Positions 9,763-18,222 of a stretch of DNA of 64,000 nt are shown in pieces. The notes beneath the pieces were generated by a model. The model was not told where the DNA came from, ran no database searches, and was given only the letters and a program-made list of their open reading frames with translations. Source of the DNA: Kosakonia sacchari SP1 (GTDB lineage: Bacteria > Pseudomonadota > Gammaproteobacteria > Enterobacterales > Enterobacteriaceae); the NCBI RefSeq assembly GCF_000300455.3, contig NZ_CP007215.2, forward strand, positions 3,348,001 through 3,412,000, given 5' to 3'. Within the stretch, counting starts at the first letter, position 1. Every line of letters begins with the position of its first letter. The position numbers were made by a program, and so were the translations under genes.

Positions 9763-9779
9763 CCCCTGACGCAGGGGCT
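9763..9779. terminator. Hairpin between convergent ybhA and modC
   Basis: GCCCCTG-ACG-CAGGGGC forms a strong 7-base stem in the 109-base gap. Neither side has a good U-tract, so it may only protect the mRNA 3' ends. Confidence 0.5.
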
Positions 9780-9837
9780 AATACATAGTGCGGGATGATA
9801 ACAGTCCACACTGAATCGCAGGCGGCAAATCCGCCGA

Positions 9838-10896
9838 TCACGCGGTTATCGACACACTTTTGATTTGCGCATATAACCACTGGCCAGGCTTCACGGCCAG
9901 CTCATCTCTGGCCCACGGACTGATGCGCGCCCACAGGGTGCGGCTGCCCACTTCCAGTTGCACTTCCACCTGGCCGTCGATATCAAAACATTGCGCCACT
10001 TTCGCACGCAGAATATTACGGATACTGGTATTCATTGGCGGTTGCAGCACCAGCGAAACATCGGTCGCCTGAATACGGATCCGCAACACACTTTGCAGCG
10101 GAAGGTCGACCTTGTTAACCCAAATATGCTGATCGCCGAGCGCCAGCGCCGTCATCGCATAGTGCGGATGGTGCTCCAGCACCACCACTTTCAACACGCT
10201 ACTTTGCTGCTCCGCCGGTAACCACGGGTTCATCACGCGGCTGCCCCAGACATCTTCCAGACTACCGAAGGCCTTCACTTCTCCCGCCTCCAGCACCATC
10301 ACTTTATCCGCCAGATGCAGGATTTCATCCAGGGAGTGACTGACATAGAGCATCGGGATATTGATCTCGCGCGCCAGTCGTTGCAGATACGGCAGTAGTT
10401 CGCGCTTACGTGGAATGTCCAGCGACGCCAGCGGTTCATCGAGTAACATCAGTTCCGGCGCGGTTAACAGCGCACGGCCAATCGCCACTCGCTGCTTTTC
10501 GCCACCGGAAAGCCCACCAGGTAAACGATCCAGCAACGGTTCAATACCGAGTAACGCCACCAGCTTGTCGAACTGGCCAGCCATGGATTTGGCCATGCCG
10601 TAACGCAGGTTGCCGCGCACTTTGTAATGGGGAAACAGCCGCGCATCCTGGAAAACATAGCCGACACGCCGCTTCTCCGGCGGCAGGCAAATCTTGCTTT
10701 CGGTATCAAACAGCACGCGATTATTCAGCGCAATCCGCCCTTGCTGCGGATGAGTCAGGCCGCCAATCGCGTTGATTAACGAGGTTTTCCCGGCACCCGA
10801 AACGCCAAAAATCGCAGTGATGCCGCTGGCGGGCAGCTTTTCAGCAATGCGTAAGCGATGCGTCCCCAGCGTCTGGGTGAAATTGAGTTCCAGCAT
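9838..10896 (-). CDS. modC: Molybdate ABC transporter ATP-binding protein ModC
   Basis: ModC is the cytoplasmic ATPase that drives molybdate uptake through ModB. Motifs are the P-loop [10 protein letters not shown] near residue 30, the signature [15 protein letters not shown] near 128 and Walker [13 protein letters not shown]. The C-terminal third (from about residue 290) contains a TOBE/mop domain that binds molybdate and inhibits transport. At 352 residues the length is typical. It is the last gene of modABC, three bases after modB. Confidence 0.98.
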   Translation of the reverse strand: MLELNFTQTLGTHRLRIAEKLPASGITAIFGVSGAGKTSLINAIGGLTHPQQGRIALNNRVLFDTESKICLPPEKRRVGYVFQDARLFPHYKVRGNLRYGMAKSMAGQFDKLVALLGIEPLLDRLPGGLSGGEKQRVAIGRALLTAPELMLLDEPLASLDIPRKRELLPYLQRLAREINIPMLYVSHSLDEILHLADKVMVLEAGEVKAFGSLEDVWGSRVMNPWLPAEQQSSVLKVVVLEHHPHYAMTALALGDQHIWVNKVDLPLQSVLRIRIQATDVSLVLQPPMNTSIRNILRAKVAQCFDIDGQVEVQLEVGSRTLWARISPWARDELAVKPGQWLYAQIKSVSITA

Positions 10897-10899
10897 GAC

Positions 10900-11589
10900 T
10901 TACCTCCCTGTCCTTTCGCGGCTAATGCGAGCCAGCCATTCGGAAACCAACAGCGAAACCAGTGCCAGTACGATCGAGATAATACATAACCGCGCCGCCG
11001 CGCCTTCACCGCCGGGCGTCTGAATCAGGGTGTACATTGCAGAGGGAATGGTGCGGGTTTCGCCAGGAATATTGGAAACGAAAGTGATCGTCGCGCCGAA
11101 TTCGCCCAGTGAACGGGCAAAGGCCAGCACGGTGCCGACGATAATCCCCGGCAAGGTAAGCGGTAACGTTATGGTCAGAAAAACGCGCCAGCGCCCGGCA
11201 CCTAACGTGCGGGCTGCCTGCTCCAGTTTGGTATCAACGCTCTCCAGCGCCAGACGGATGGCGCGCACCATCAGCGGGAACGACATCACCGCTGCGGCCA
11301 ACACTGCACCGCGCCAGCTAAAGGCGAAGGTGATGCCAAACCAGTCATACAGCCACTGACCAATGAAACCGCGTCGCCCCATCGCCACCAGCAGCAAATA
11401 CCCCACCACCACCGGCGGCAGCACCAGCGGTAGATGCAGCAAACTGTCGAGCAGCGCTTTGCCCGGAAACGTGCAGCGCACCAGCAGCCAGGCAAAGAAG
11501 ATCCCAAACGGCAAACTGAAAACCACTGCCAGGGATGAGACTTTCAGGCTCAGCAATACCGCCTGCCATTCGGGATCCGTCAATATCAT
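10900..11589 (-). CDS. modB: Molybdate ABC transporter permease ModB
   Basis: ModB is the inner-membrane channel subunit for molybdate, working as a dimer with ModC. The 229-residue chain has about five or six hydrophobic helices and the coupling motif EQAARTLGAGRWRVFLTITLP (residues roughly 142-162), which docks on ModC. The start overlaps the modA stop in an ATGA junction. Confidence 0.98.
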   Translation of the reverse strand: MILTDPEWQAVLLSLKVSSLAVVFSLPFGIFFAWLLVRCTFPGKALLDSLLHLPLVLPPVVVGYLLLVAMGRRGFIGQWLYDWFGITFAFSWRGAVLAAAVMSFPLMVRAIRLALESVDTKLEQAARTLGAGRWRVFLTITLPLTLPGIIVGTVLAFARSLGEFGATITFVSNIPGETRTIPSAMYTLIQTPGGEGAAARLCIISIVLALVSLLVSEWLARISRERTGR

Positions 11590-12362
11590 TCGTGCGTTGT
11601 AAATCCGTAACGTTTAAAGATTTCAGAAGCCTGCGGGCCTTTCAGGTAGTCATAAAACGCCGTTACCGTCGCGTTTTTATGACCGTCGATAATAGCCAGC
11701 GGGTACTCAACTTTTTGGTGTGAATCTTCCGGGAAGGTTCCGACCACTTTCACCCCTTTACTGGCAACCGCGTCAGAGCCGTAGACAATGCCAAGCGGCG
11801 CTTCGCTGCGTTCCACCAACGCCAGCGCCCCGCGCACGTCCTCCGCCGGAGCCAGCTTCGGCGACAGGGTTTCCCATGCGCCCAGTTTGGTCAATGCTTC
11901 TTTGGCATAAATCCCCGCCGGAACATGTTCCGGGTCGCCAACGGCCAGACGTCCGCCTTTCAGCAGACTGTTCCAGTCGGTTTTAGCATTAATGACGATA
12001 TCGCCCTGCGCACTGCTTTTAGGAGCCACAACCACCAGGCTGTTACCGAGCAGTGTTGCGCGGGTTGCGGTATCGATAGATTTTTTCTCTACCGCGTAAT
12101 CCATCCATTTCTGATCGGCAGAAATGAACAGATCCGCCGGCGCCCCCGCTTCAATCTGGCGCGCCAGAGTAGAAGAAGAAGCAAACGAGGAGACTACCTC
12201 GACGTTTTTCTCTTTTTTATAGGCCGCCGCGATATCCTGCATTGCGTTGGTCAGTGATGCTGCTGCAAAAACGGTAATTTTACCTTCATCCGCCAGAACT
12301 TGCCCGGCAACGGAGAGTATTAATGTCGCCCCGGCAAAAAGGCGTAACCCTGTACGTGTCAT
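11586..12362 (-). CDS. modA: Molybdate-binding periplasmic protein ModA
   Basis: ModA is the periplasmic binding protein that captures molybdate and tungstate. A Sec signal peptide runs to about residue 24 (QVLA, then DEGK). The mature protein opens with the ligand-binding FAAASLTNAM segment, followed by the SSFASSSTLARQIEAGAPADLF region that contacts the oxyanion. At 258 residues it is near the K-12 length (257). It is the first gene of modABC and lies just downstream of a ModE box. Confidence 0.98.
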   Translation of the reverse strand: MTRTGLRLFAGATLILSVAGQVLADEGKITVFAAASLTNAMQDIAAAYKKEKNVEVVSSFASSSTLARQIEAGAPADLFISADQKWMDYAVEKKSIDTATRATLLGNSLVVVAPKSSAQGDIVINAKTDWNSLLKGGRLAVGDPEHVPAGIYAKEALTKLGAWETLSPKLAPAEDVRGALALVERSEAPLGIVYGSDAVASKGVKVVGTFPEDSHQKVEYPLAIIDGHKNATVTAFYDYLKGPQASEIFKRYGFTTHE

Positions 12363-12381
12363 TTGGAACTCCTGTGAGTGT

Positions 12382-12405
12382 CGTTATATACGTAAAAACA
12401 TAACG
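12382..12405. promoter_or_regulatory. ModE operator upstream of modA
   Basis: CGTTATAT-N8-ACATAACG is the same arm-and-spacer pattern as the K-12 modA operator, 20 bases upstream of the modA ATG. Molybdate-loaded ModE would repress modABC here. Confidence 0.88.
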
Positions 12406-12508
12406 ATATTACCAGAGTTTCCCGGCGGTTAGGTAATACCCATCAAGAATTAGCGACCTATTTAAATATATCGGCAGGAAGTGGGGAAATCTTGAATATC
12501 TGAAAGAT

Positions 12509-12532
12509 AAACGCCCGCGAAAGCGGGCGTTT
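12509..12532 (-). terminator. Terminator after acrZ
   Basis: AAACGCCCGC-GAAA... pairs with GCGGGCGTTT. Read on the minus strand the 10-base stem is followed by a T-rich run, just beyond the acrZ stop. Confidence 0.8.
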
Positions 12533-12543
12533 GCAAGAGAGGA

Positions 12544-12693
12544 TCAGCGTTGCTGACGGCTTTGGTCGCGGCGACCGACGCCGGAAAACACATTAAACAC
12601 TTCACCCAGGCCATAAATCAGCCCCAGGATAATCGCCATCACGACAGGCACCATGACGACGGCAAACACCAAGCTTTTCAACAACTCAAACAT
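12544..12693 (-). CDS. acrZ: AcrZ (YbhT), small membrane partner of the AcrB efflux pump
   Basis: AcrZ is a single-helix inner-membrane protein that binds AcrB and changes the substrate preference of the AcrAB-TolC pump. The 49-residue chain starts [10 protein letters not shown], has one hydrophobic helix over roughly residues 8-30 that includes a helix-bending proline, and ends in a charged, glutamine-rich tail. Length and sequence match K-12 AcrZ. The CAT at 12691-12693 is preceded on the minus strand by GGAGAC. A longer in-frame opening to 12798 has no support. It sits between modE and modA, as in K-12. Confidence 0.95.
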   Translation of the reverse strand: MFELLKSLVFAVVMVPVVMAIILGLIYGLGEVFNVFSGVGRRDQSRQQR

Positions 12694-12857
12694 AGTCGTC
12701 TCCAGAAAATGTGAACGGGGCATTCTAGCCTGATTCAGGTGAAAAACACTCGCCTTTTGTGCGATTCGCCTCGCAGCTTTACGCGCATTCACCCGCATCA
12801 GGCTAGGCTTAGTGACGGTTTTCCTTCACAATAGTTCTTTTGCCAGGACATTGCATA

Positions 12858-13646
12858 ATGCAGGCTGAAATTCTTCTCACACTCAAACTCCAGCAGCGCC
12901 TATTTGCCGATCCGCGCCGCATCTCCCTGCTCAAGCAGATTGTTGAAACCGGCTCTATCAGCCAGGGCGCGAAGAACGCCGGCATCAGTTATAAAAGCGC
13001 CTGGGACGCCATTAATGAGATGAATCAACTCAGTGAACAAACGCTGGTTGACCGCGCGACCGGCGGTAAAGGCGGCGGCGGTGCGGTGGTGACGCGTTAC
13101 GGGCAGCGCTTAATCCAGCTTTACGATCTGTTGGCGCAAATCCAGCAAAAAGCGTTTGACGTGTTAAGTGATGATGACGCCCTGCCGTTAAACAGTCTGC
13201 TGGCGGCGATTTCACGTTTCTCGTTGCAGACCAGCGCGCGCAATCAGTGGTTTGGCACCATCACAGCGCGCGACCACAACCACGTGCAGCAACATGTCGA
13301 CGTGCTGCTGGCGGACGGTGAAACACGTCTCAAAGTCGCCATTACCGCACAAAGCGGCGAACGCCTGGGCCTTGATGAAGGCAAAGAGGTGCTGGTGCTG
13401 CTGAAAGCGCCGTGGGTGAGCATTACGCAGGATGCCAAACGCGCCGCGCAGGCGGATAACCAGCTTACCGGGCGCATCAGCCATATTGAGCGCGGCGAGC
13501 AGCAAAGTGAGGTGCTGATGACGCTGCCTGACGGCCAGTTGCTCTGCGCCACCGTGCCGACGCAAGAGATGGATAATTTGCAGGAACAGAGCGAAGTGAC
13601 CGCATATTTTAATGCCGATCGCGTGATTATCGCCACGTTATGCTAA
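12858..13646 (+). CDS. modE: Molybdate-responsive transcriptional regulator ModE
   Basis: ModE senses molybdate and represses modABC while activating molybdoenzyme genes. The N-terminal winged helix-turn-helix spans about residues 20-80, with GSISQGAKNAGISYKSAWDA as its recognition region. Two mop (di-mop) domains follow from about residue 125, marked by SARNQWFGTI and later GRISHIERG. The ATG at 12858 gives 262 residues, equal to K-12 ModE. It is divergent from acrZ-modABC and followed by modF. Confidence 0.98.
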   Translation: MQAEILLTLKLQQRLFADPRRISLLKQIVETGSISQGAKNAGISYKSAWDAINEMNQLSEQTLVDRATGGKGGGGAVVTRYGQRLIQLYDLLAQIQQKAFDVLSDDDALPLNSLLAAISRFSLQTSARNQWFGTITARDHNHVQQHVDVLLADGETRLKVAITAQSGERLGLDEGKEVLVLLKAPWVSITQDAKRAAQADNQLTGRISHIERGEQQSEVLMTLPDGQLLCATVPTQEMDNLQEQSEVTAYFNADRVIIATLC

Positions 13647-13713
13647 TCGCATTGACAAGCTAGCCCATTGCACGTATCCCTGAGTTTCTACGCTGCAAAA
13701 AATGGGATACATC

Positions 13714-15183
13714 ATGTCGTCATTGCAAATTTCGCAAGGTACGTTTCGTCTTAGCGACACCCGAACGCTGCATATTGAACACTTAGCGCTACGCGCTGGC
13801 GAAAGCTGGGCTTTTGTCGGCGCGAATGGCAGCGGCAAGTCAGCGCTGGCTCGCGCGCTGGCGGGGGAGTTGACCTTACTGAAAGGTGAACGCCAGTGTC
13901 AGTTTACCCGCCTCACCCGCCTCTCTTTTGAGCAGTTGCAAAAGCTGGTCATCGACGAGTGGCAGCGCAATAACACCGATATGCTCAGCCCCGATGAAGA
14001 GGATACCGGGCGAACTACCGCCGAGATTATTCAGGATGAAGTGCAAGACGCGCAGCGCTGTGCGCAACTGGCGGCGCAGTTTGGCATCTCGCATCTGCTG
14101 GAGAGACGCTTTAAATACCTCTCGACTGGCGAAACCCGTAAAACACTGCTGTGCCAGGCCCTGATGTCCGAACCGGATTTACTAATCCTGGATGAGCCTT
14201 TCGATGGGCTTGACGTTCACTCACGCCAGCAACTGGCGGAGCTGCTCGCGCGCCTCAATGCCGACGGCTTTACGCTGGTGCTGGTGCTGAACCGCTTTGA
14301 TGAAATACCGGACTTTGTGCAACACGCCGGGGTTCTGGTGGATTGCTCGCTCACAGAGACCGGAGAAAAAGCAGCCCTGTTGCAACAAGCGCTGATCGCC
14401 CAGTTAGCCCACAGCGAAAAATTATCTGGTATCGCATTACCAGAACCGGACGCGCCGCCCGCACGTGAAACATTGAACGCAGACGCGCCGCTTATTGTGC
14501 TGAACGATGGCGTCGTCTCTTATAACGACCGGCCAATCATCGACCACCTTTCATGGACGGTAAATCCCGGCGAGCACTGGCAGATCGTCGGCCCGAACGG
14601 TGCGGGCAAATCCACGCTGCTCAGCCTGATAACCGGCGATCATCCGCAGGGCTACAGCAACGATTTGACGCTGTTTGGCCGACGTCGCGGCAGCGGTGAA
14701 ACCATCTGGGATATCAAAAAGCATATTGGCTATGTCAGCAGCAGCCTGCATCTGGATTACCGCGTCAGCACCAACGTGCGCAATGTCATCCTCTCTGGTT
14801 ATTTCGACTCGATTGGTATTTACCAGGCGGTATCGGACAAACAACACAAACTGGCACAGCGCTGGCTGGATATTTTAGGTTTCGATGCACGCACCGCCGA
14901 CGCGCCGTTTAGTAGCCTTTCCTGGGGTCAGCAGCGGCTGGCACTGATTGTGCGTGCGCTGGTCAAGCACCCGACGCTGCTCATTCTTGATGAACCGTTA
15001 CAAGGTCTTGATCCTTTAAACCGCCAGCTTATTCGCCGCTTTGTTGATGTATTAATTAGCGAAGGCGAAACCCAACTGTTATTTGTTTCGCATCATGCCG
15101 GAGACGCGCCCGCGTGTATTACCCACCGGCTTGAATTTGTACCAGAGGGCGACGGATATCGTTATCAACTTACACCACAATAA
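13714..15183 (+). CDS. modF: ModF, duplicated ABC ATPase linked to molybdate regulation
   Basis: ModF fuses two ABC ATPase domains and has no membrane segment. Its exact role is unknown, but it is co-transcribed with modE in enterobacteria. Domain 1 has P-loop GANGSGKSAL near residue 36 and Walker B LLILDEPFDGLD. Domain 2 has GPNGAGKSTL near residue 292, a short LSWGQQRLALI signature and LLILDEPLQGLD. The ATG at 13714 gives 489 residues (K-12: 490) and is better than the upstream in-frame ATG. Confidence 0.96.
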   Translation: MSSLQISQGTFRLSDTRTLHIEHLALRAGESWAFVGANGSGKSALARALAGELTLLKGERQCQFTRLTRLSFEQLQKLVIDEWQRNNTDMLSPDEEDTGRTTAEIIQDEVQDAQRCAQLAAQFGISHLLERRFKYLSTGETRKTLLCQALMSEPDLLILDEPFDGLDVHSRQQLAELLARLNADGFTLVLVLNRFDEIPDFVQHAGVLVDCSLTETGEKAALLQQALIAQLAHSEKLSGIALPEPDAPPARETLNADAPLIVLNDGVVSYNDRPIIDHLSWTVNPGEHWQIVGPNGAGKSTLLSLITGDHPQGYSNDLTLFGRRRGSGETIWDIKKHIGYVSSSLHLDYRVSTNVRNVILSGYFDSIGIYQAVSDKQHKLAQRWLDILGFDARTADAPFSSLSWGQQRLALIVRALVKHPTLLILDEPLQGLDPLNRQLIRRFVDVLISEGETQLLFVSHHAGDAPACITHRLEFVPEGDGYRYQLTPQ

Positions 15184-15355
15184 TTAGGGGGATGGTTCCA
15201 TTTCGCCGGATATGATGTAATAGCACTGTTTTAAATAAGCAACATAATAACGATCTCTGACTGGTCAGTTGGCAACATAAAATTGTCGGCGGCCAGTTTT
15301 TGTTATGGCAAGAAAAAAGCCCGTCGATGGACGCCGGGTAAAAAATTACGGGACT

Positions 15356-16279
15356 ATGATGAATCAATTCCTCCGCATGACCCGCGCCATTTCTCTGGTT
15401 GCGGCGCTGTCACTGGGTTTCTGCAGTGTCGCTTTCGCCGATGAGAGTGCGCAAACACCAGCTTCCGGGCAGGAAGCACAATTAAAGCAAGCCGTTGAAA
15501 ATATGCAGCGTGCCAGTATTCACGGCCCGCATAAAATTGATCTCGGTAATCAGGCGATTCTGAACCTGCCCGAAGGCTTCGCTTATATTCCGTCGCAGCA
15601 GGCAGCGGTATTTATGCGCGCGCTGGGCAACCATGTTGATAACAACTCATTTTATGGTCTGATATTCAGCAATGATATTTCTGGCTTTGTTTCTATTGAA
15701 TATGCCGACGCCGGTTATATCAAAGATGACGATGCCAAAGACTGGGACGCCGACCAACTGCTGAGTAATTTGCAGGAAGGGACCAAAGCGGGCAATAAAG
15801 AGCGTAGCGAAAAAGGTATCCCGCCAATTGAGGTATTGGGTTGGGTAGAAAAACCCACCTACGAGGCGGCCACTCATCGCCTGATTTGGTCTGCGGCAAT
15901 CCGCGATATTGGCAGCAACGTGCCGGAAAAAGAACAAGGGGTTAACTACAACACCTACCTGCTGGGTCGGGAAGGTTATCTGTCGTTAAACCTGGTGACC
16001 GATCGCGGCGCCGTTGAGCAGGAAAAACCACTCGCCAAAACGTTACTCAACGCCGTGACCTTTAACGACGGCAAAAAATACAGCGACTTTAATGCCTCTA
16101 CCGACAAGATTGCCGAATATGGGTTGGCGGCGCTGATTGGTGGTCTGGCGGCGAAAAAATTGGGCCTGCTGGCGCTTATCGGCGTGACGTTGCTGAAGTT
16201 CTGGAAACTTGGCCTGATCGCCGTGGCGGCATTCGGTATGGGCGTGAAAAAAATGCTGTTTCGCAAAAAAGCCGAGTAA
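15356..16279 (+). CDS. DUF2167 family membrane protein
   Basis: This protein of about 307 residues has a signal-like N-terminus (hydrophobic to about residue 30, ending VAFADES). A soluble, presumably extracytoplasmic DUF2167 region follows, ending in two C-terminal hydrophobic helices rich in Gly/Ala/Leu (from AALIGGLAAKKLG onward) with a basic tail KKMLFRKKAE. DUF2167 has no established function. A second ATG at 15359 is equally plausible. The next gene, an M50-type protease, starts three bases after its stop, so the two are surely co-transcribed. The pair is not at this place in K-12, where modF neighbours galE. Confidence 0.85.
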   Translation: MMNQFLRMTRAISLVAALSLGFCSVAFADESAQTPASGQEAQLKQAVENMQRASIHGPHKIDLGNQAILNLPEGFAYIPSQQAAVFMRALGNHVDNNSFYGLIFSNDISGFVSIEYADAGYIKDDDAKDWDADQLLSNLQEGTKAGNKERSEKGIPPIEVLGWVEKPTYEAATHRLIWSAAIRDIGSNVPEKEQGVNYNTYLLGREGYLSLNLVTDRGAVEQEKPLAKTLLNAVTFNDGKKYSDFNASTDKIAEYGLAALIGGLAAKKLGLLALIGVTLLKFWKLGLIAVAAFGMGVKKMLFRKKAE

Positions 16280-16282
16280 GCC

Positions 16283-16978
16283 ATGAGCATGCTCTTGCTG
16301 CTGCTTAAAGGGGCAAGCCTCGGGAAGTTTTTCCTTTCCGGGGCCACCATGCTGCTGTCGATCGCCACTTACGCGCTTGCCTTCGGCTGGCCGTATGCGA
16401 CCGGGTTTGTGGTGCTGCTGTTTTGCCATGAGCTGGGGCATTATCTGGCGGCGCGTCAACGCGGGTTAGCGACGGGATTACCGATGTTTATCCCCTTTGT
16501 GGGTGCCTGGATCGCGTTGAAAGATGAGCTGCCAGATGCGGAAACCGAAGCCTGGGTCGGCATTGCCGGCCCGCTGCTCGGTTCGCTTGCCGCCCTCGGT
16601 TGCTACTATCTGGCGGAGTATTTCCACAGTTCGCTGCTGATGGCGGTGGCCTATTCCGGTTTTGTCCTTAATCTTTTTAACCTGATCCCCGTGCCGCCGC
16701 TGGATGGCGGGCGCATTACGGTCGCCATCTCGCGCAAGATCTGGTATCTGGGCATTCCCGTACTGCTGGGTTTCTTTTACCTTCACCCGAGCCCGCTGTT
16801 ACTGCTGGTGTGCTTTCTCGCGGCATCACAAATCTGGGCGCGGCGCCATGATCAACCGAATCTCGACACACTGACCCCTGGCAAACGTCTGGAATATACG
16901 CTTTTGTACTTCGGGCTGATTGCCTGGCTCTCCCTGATGACTTATAACCTCCACGAGGCGTTATCCGGCTTTCGCTGA
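16283..16978 (+). CDS. Site-2 protease family (M50) membrane metalloprotease
   Basis: This 231-residue polytopic protein has the two hallmarks of intramembrane zinc proteases: HELGH at residues 49-53 and the zinc-binding NLIPVPPLDGG near residues 133-143, both inside hydrophobic segments. Several more helices follow, including one near the C-terminus. No PDZ domain is visible, unlike RseP. It is the second gene of a two-gene unit with the DUF2167 protein, which is a natural candidate for substrate or partner; that link is inference. An ATG two codons downstream (16289) could also be the start. Confidence 0.88.
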   Translation: MSMLLLLLKGASLGKFFLSGATMLLSIATYALAFGWPYATGFVVLLFCHELGHYLAARQRGLATGLPMFIPFVGAWIALKDELPDAETEAWVGIAGPLLGSLAALGCYYLAEYFHSSLLMAVAYSGFVLNLFNLIPVPPLDGGRITVAISRKIWYLGIPVLLGFFYLHPSPLLLLVCFLAASQIWARRHDQPNLDTLTPGKRLEYTLLYFGLIAWLSLMTYNLHEALSGFR

Positions 16979-17040
16979 CGCCGCCTGCGTTGCTGCACCG
17001 CAGTGACACCATTTTTAAGACTTTTTACTTGCGTCGGATG

Positions 17041-17063
17041 AACCCCGCTATTGCGGGGTTTTT
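17041..17063 (+). terminator. Terminator after the DUF2167-M50 pair
   Basis: AACCCCGC-TATT-GCGGGGTT is followed by TTT, a standard intrinsic terminator upstream of the gal promoter. Confidence 0.9.
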
Positions 17064-17101
17064 CTGGCGTTTACCCCACAAACCGGCTAGCAGAAAATTG
17101 A

Positions 17102-17117
17102 GTGTAAACGATTCCAC
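17102..17117. promoter_or_regulatory. GalR/GalS operator O-E
   Basis: GTGTAAACGATTCCAC is identical to the external gal operator of E. coli. Its centre lies 113 bases from the internal operator, the K-12 looping distance. Confidence 0.95.
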
Positions 17118-17129
17118 TAATTTATCCCA

Positions 17130-17164
17130 TGTCACAGTTTTCACCTCTCTGTTATGCTAAGGTT
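17130..17164 (+). promoter_or_regulatory. gal promoter region with CRP half-site
   Basis: A TGTCACAGTTTTC stretch occupies the place of the K-12 gal CRP site. TATGCTA (17153-17159) matches the P2 -10 box exactly. The overlapping P1 -10 reads TAAGGTT instead of the K-12 TATGGTT. Confidence 0.8.
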
Positions 17165-17195
17165 TGTTCATATCAAATGCTTTATGGAGGGAAAT

Positions 17196-18212
17196 ATGCG
17201 AGTTCTGGTTACAGGTGGTAGCGGTTACATTGGAAGTCATACCTGCGTGCAACTGCTGCAAAACGGCCACGACGTTATCATCCTCGACAATCTCTGTAAC
17301 AGTAAGCGCAGCGTGCTCAATGAGATCGAGCGCTTTGGCGGAAAAAGCGCGCTGTTCGTCGAAGGCGACATTCGCGATGAAGCGCTGCTGGCAGAGATCC
17401 TGCACGATCACGCCATTGAAGCGGTGATTCACTTCGCCGGGCTGAAAGCCGTTGGCGAATCCGTCGCGAAGCCGCTGGAGTATTACGACAACAACGTTAA
17501 CGGTACGCTGCGCCTGATTAACGCCATGCGCGCCGCGAATGTTAAAAACTTCATTTTCAGCTCCTCCGCCACCGTTTACGGCGACCAGCCGAAAATCCCT
17601 TATGTGGAAAGCTTCCCAACCGGCACGCCGCAAAGCCCCTATGGCAAAAGCAAACTGATGGTGGAACAGATCCTCACCGACCTGCAAAAAGCGCAGCCGG
17701 AGTGGAGCATTGCGCTGCTGCGCTACTTCAACCCGGTTGGCGCGCATCCGTCAGGCGATATGGGCGAAGATCCGCAGGGCATCCCGAACAACCTGATGCC
17801 GTATATCGCCCAGGTTGCCGTTGGTCGCCGCGATTCGCTGGCAATTTTCGGCAGTGATTACCCGACGCCAGACGGCACCGGCGTGCGGGATTACATCCAC
17901 GTGATGGATCTGGCGGACGGTCATGTCGCGGCCATGCAACAACTGGCCGGTAAACCAGGTGTACATATCTATAACCTCGGCGCGGGCGTCGGCAGCAGCG
18001 TGCTGGATGTGGTGAACGCCTTCAGTAAAGCCTGTGGCAAACCGGTGGCCTGGCACTACGCGCCGCGCCGCGATGGCGATCTCCCGGCTTACTGGGCAGA
18101 CGCCAGCAAAGCAGACAAAGAGCTGAACTGGCGCGTAACCCGCACACTTGACGAAATGGCAGAAGATACCTGGCGCTGGCAGTCTCGCCACCCGCAGGGC
18201 TATCCCGATTAA
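17196..18212 (+). CDS. galE: UDP-glucose 4-epimerase GalE
   Basis: GalE interconverts UDP-galactose and UDP-glucose using tightly bound NAD, completing the Leloir pathway and supplying UDP-galactose for surface polysaccharides. It is a short-chain dehydrogenase-type protein with N-terminal [11 protein letters not shown] and the catalytic pair Ser-Tyr in SSSATVYG and YGKSK. The ATG at 17196, with GGAGG 5 bases upstream, gives 338 residues, the K-12 length. It leads galETKM. The second Gal operator lies inside its first codons. Confidence 0.99.
   Translation: MRVLVTGGSGYIGSHTCVQLLQNGHDVIILDNLCNSKRSVLNEIERFGGKSALFVEGDIRDEALLAEILHDHAIEAVIHFAGLKAVGESVAKPLEYYDNNVNGTLRLINAMRAANVKNFIFSSSATVYGDQPKIPYVESFPTGTPQSPYGKSKLMVEQILTDLQKAQPEWSIALLRYFNPVGAHPSGDMGEDPQGIPNNLMPYIAQVAVGRRDSLAIFGSDYPTPDGTGVRDYIHVMDLADGHVAAMQQLAGKPGVHIYNLGAGVGSSVLDVVNAFSKACGKPVAWHYAPRRDGDLPAYWADASKADKELNWRVTRTLDEMAEDTWRWQSRHPQGYPD
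17215..17230. promoter_or_regulatory. GalR/GalS operator O-I inside galE
   Basis: GTGGTAGCGGTTACAT is identical to the internal gal operator of E. coli and codes for part of the GalE nucleotide-binding loop. GalR bound here and at 17102-17117 would form the repression loop. Confidence 0.93.
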
Positions 18213-18222
18213 AGGAATGGTA

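Noticed and set aside
15356-17063. Calling the DUF2167-M50 pair a phage-defence system
   Set aside because: Neither protein shows nuclease, NTPase, TIR or toxin motifs; the data support only a membrane protease with a membrane partner.
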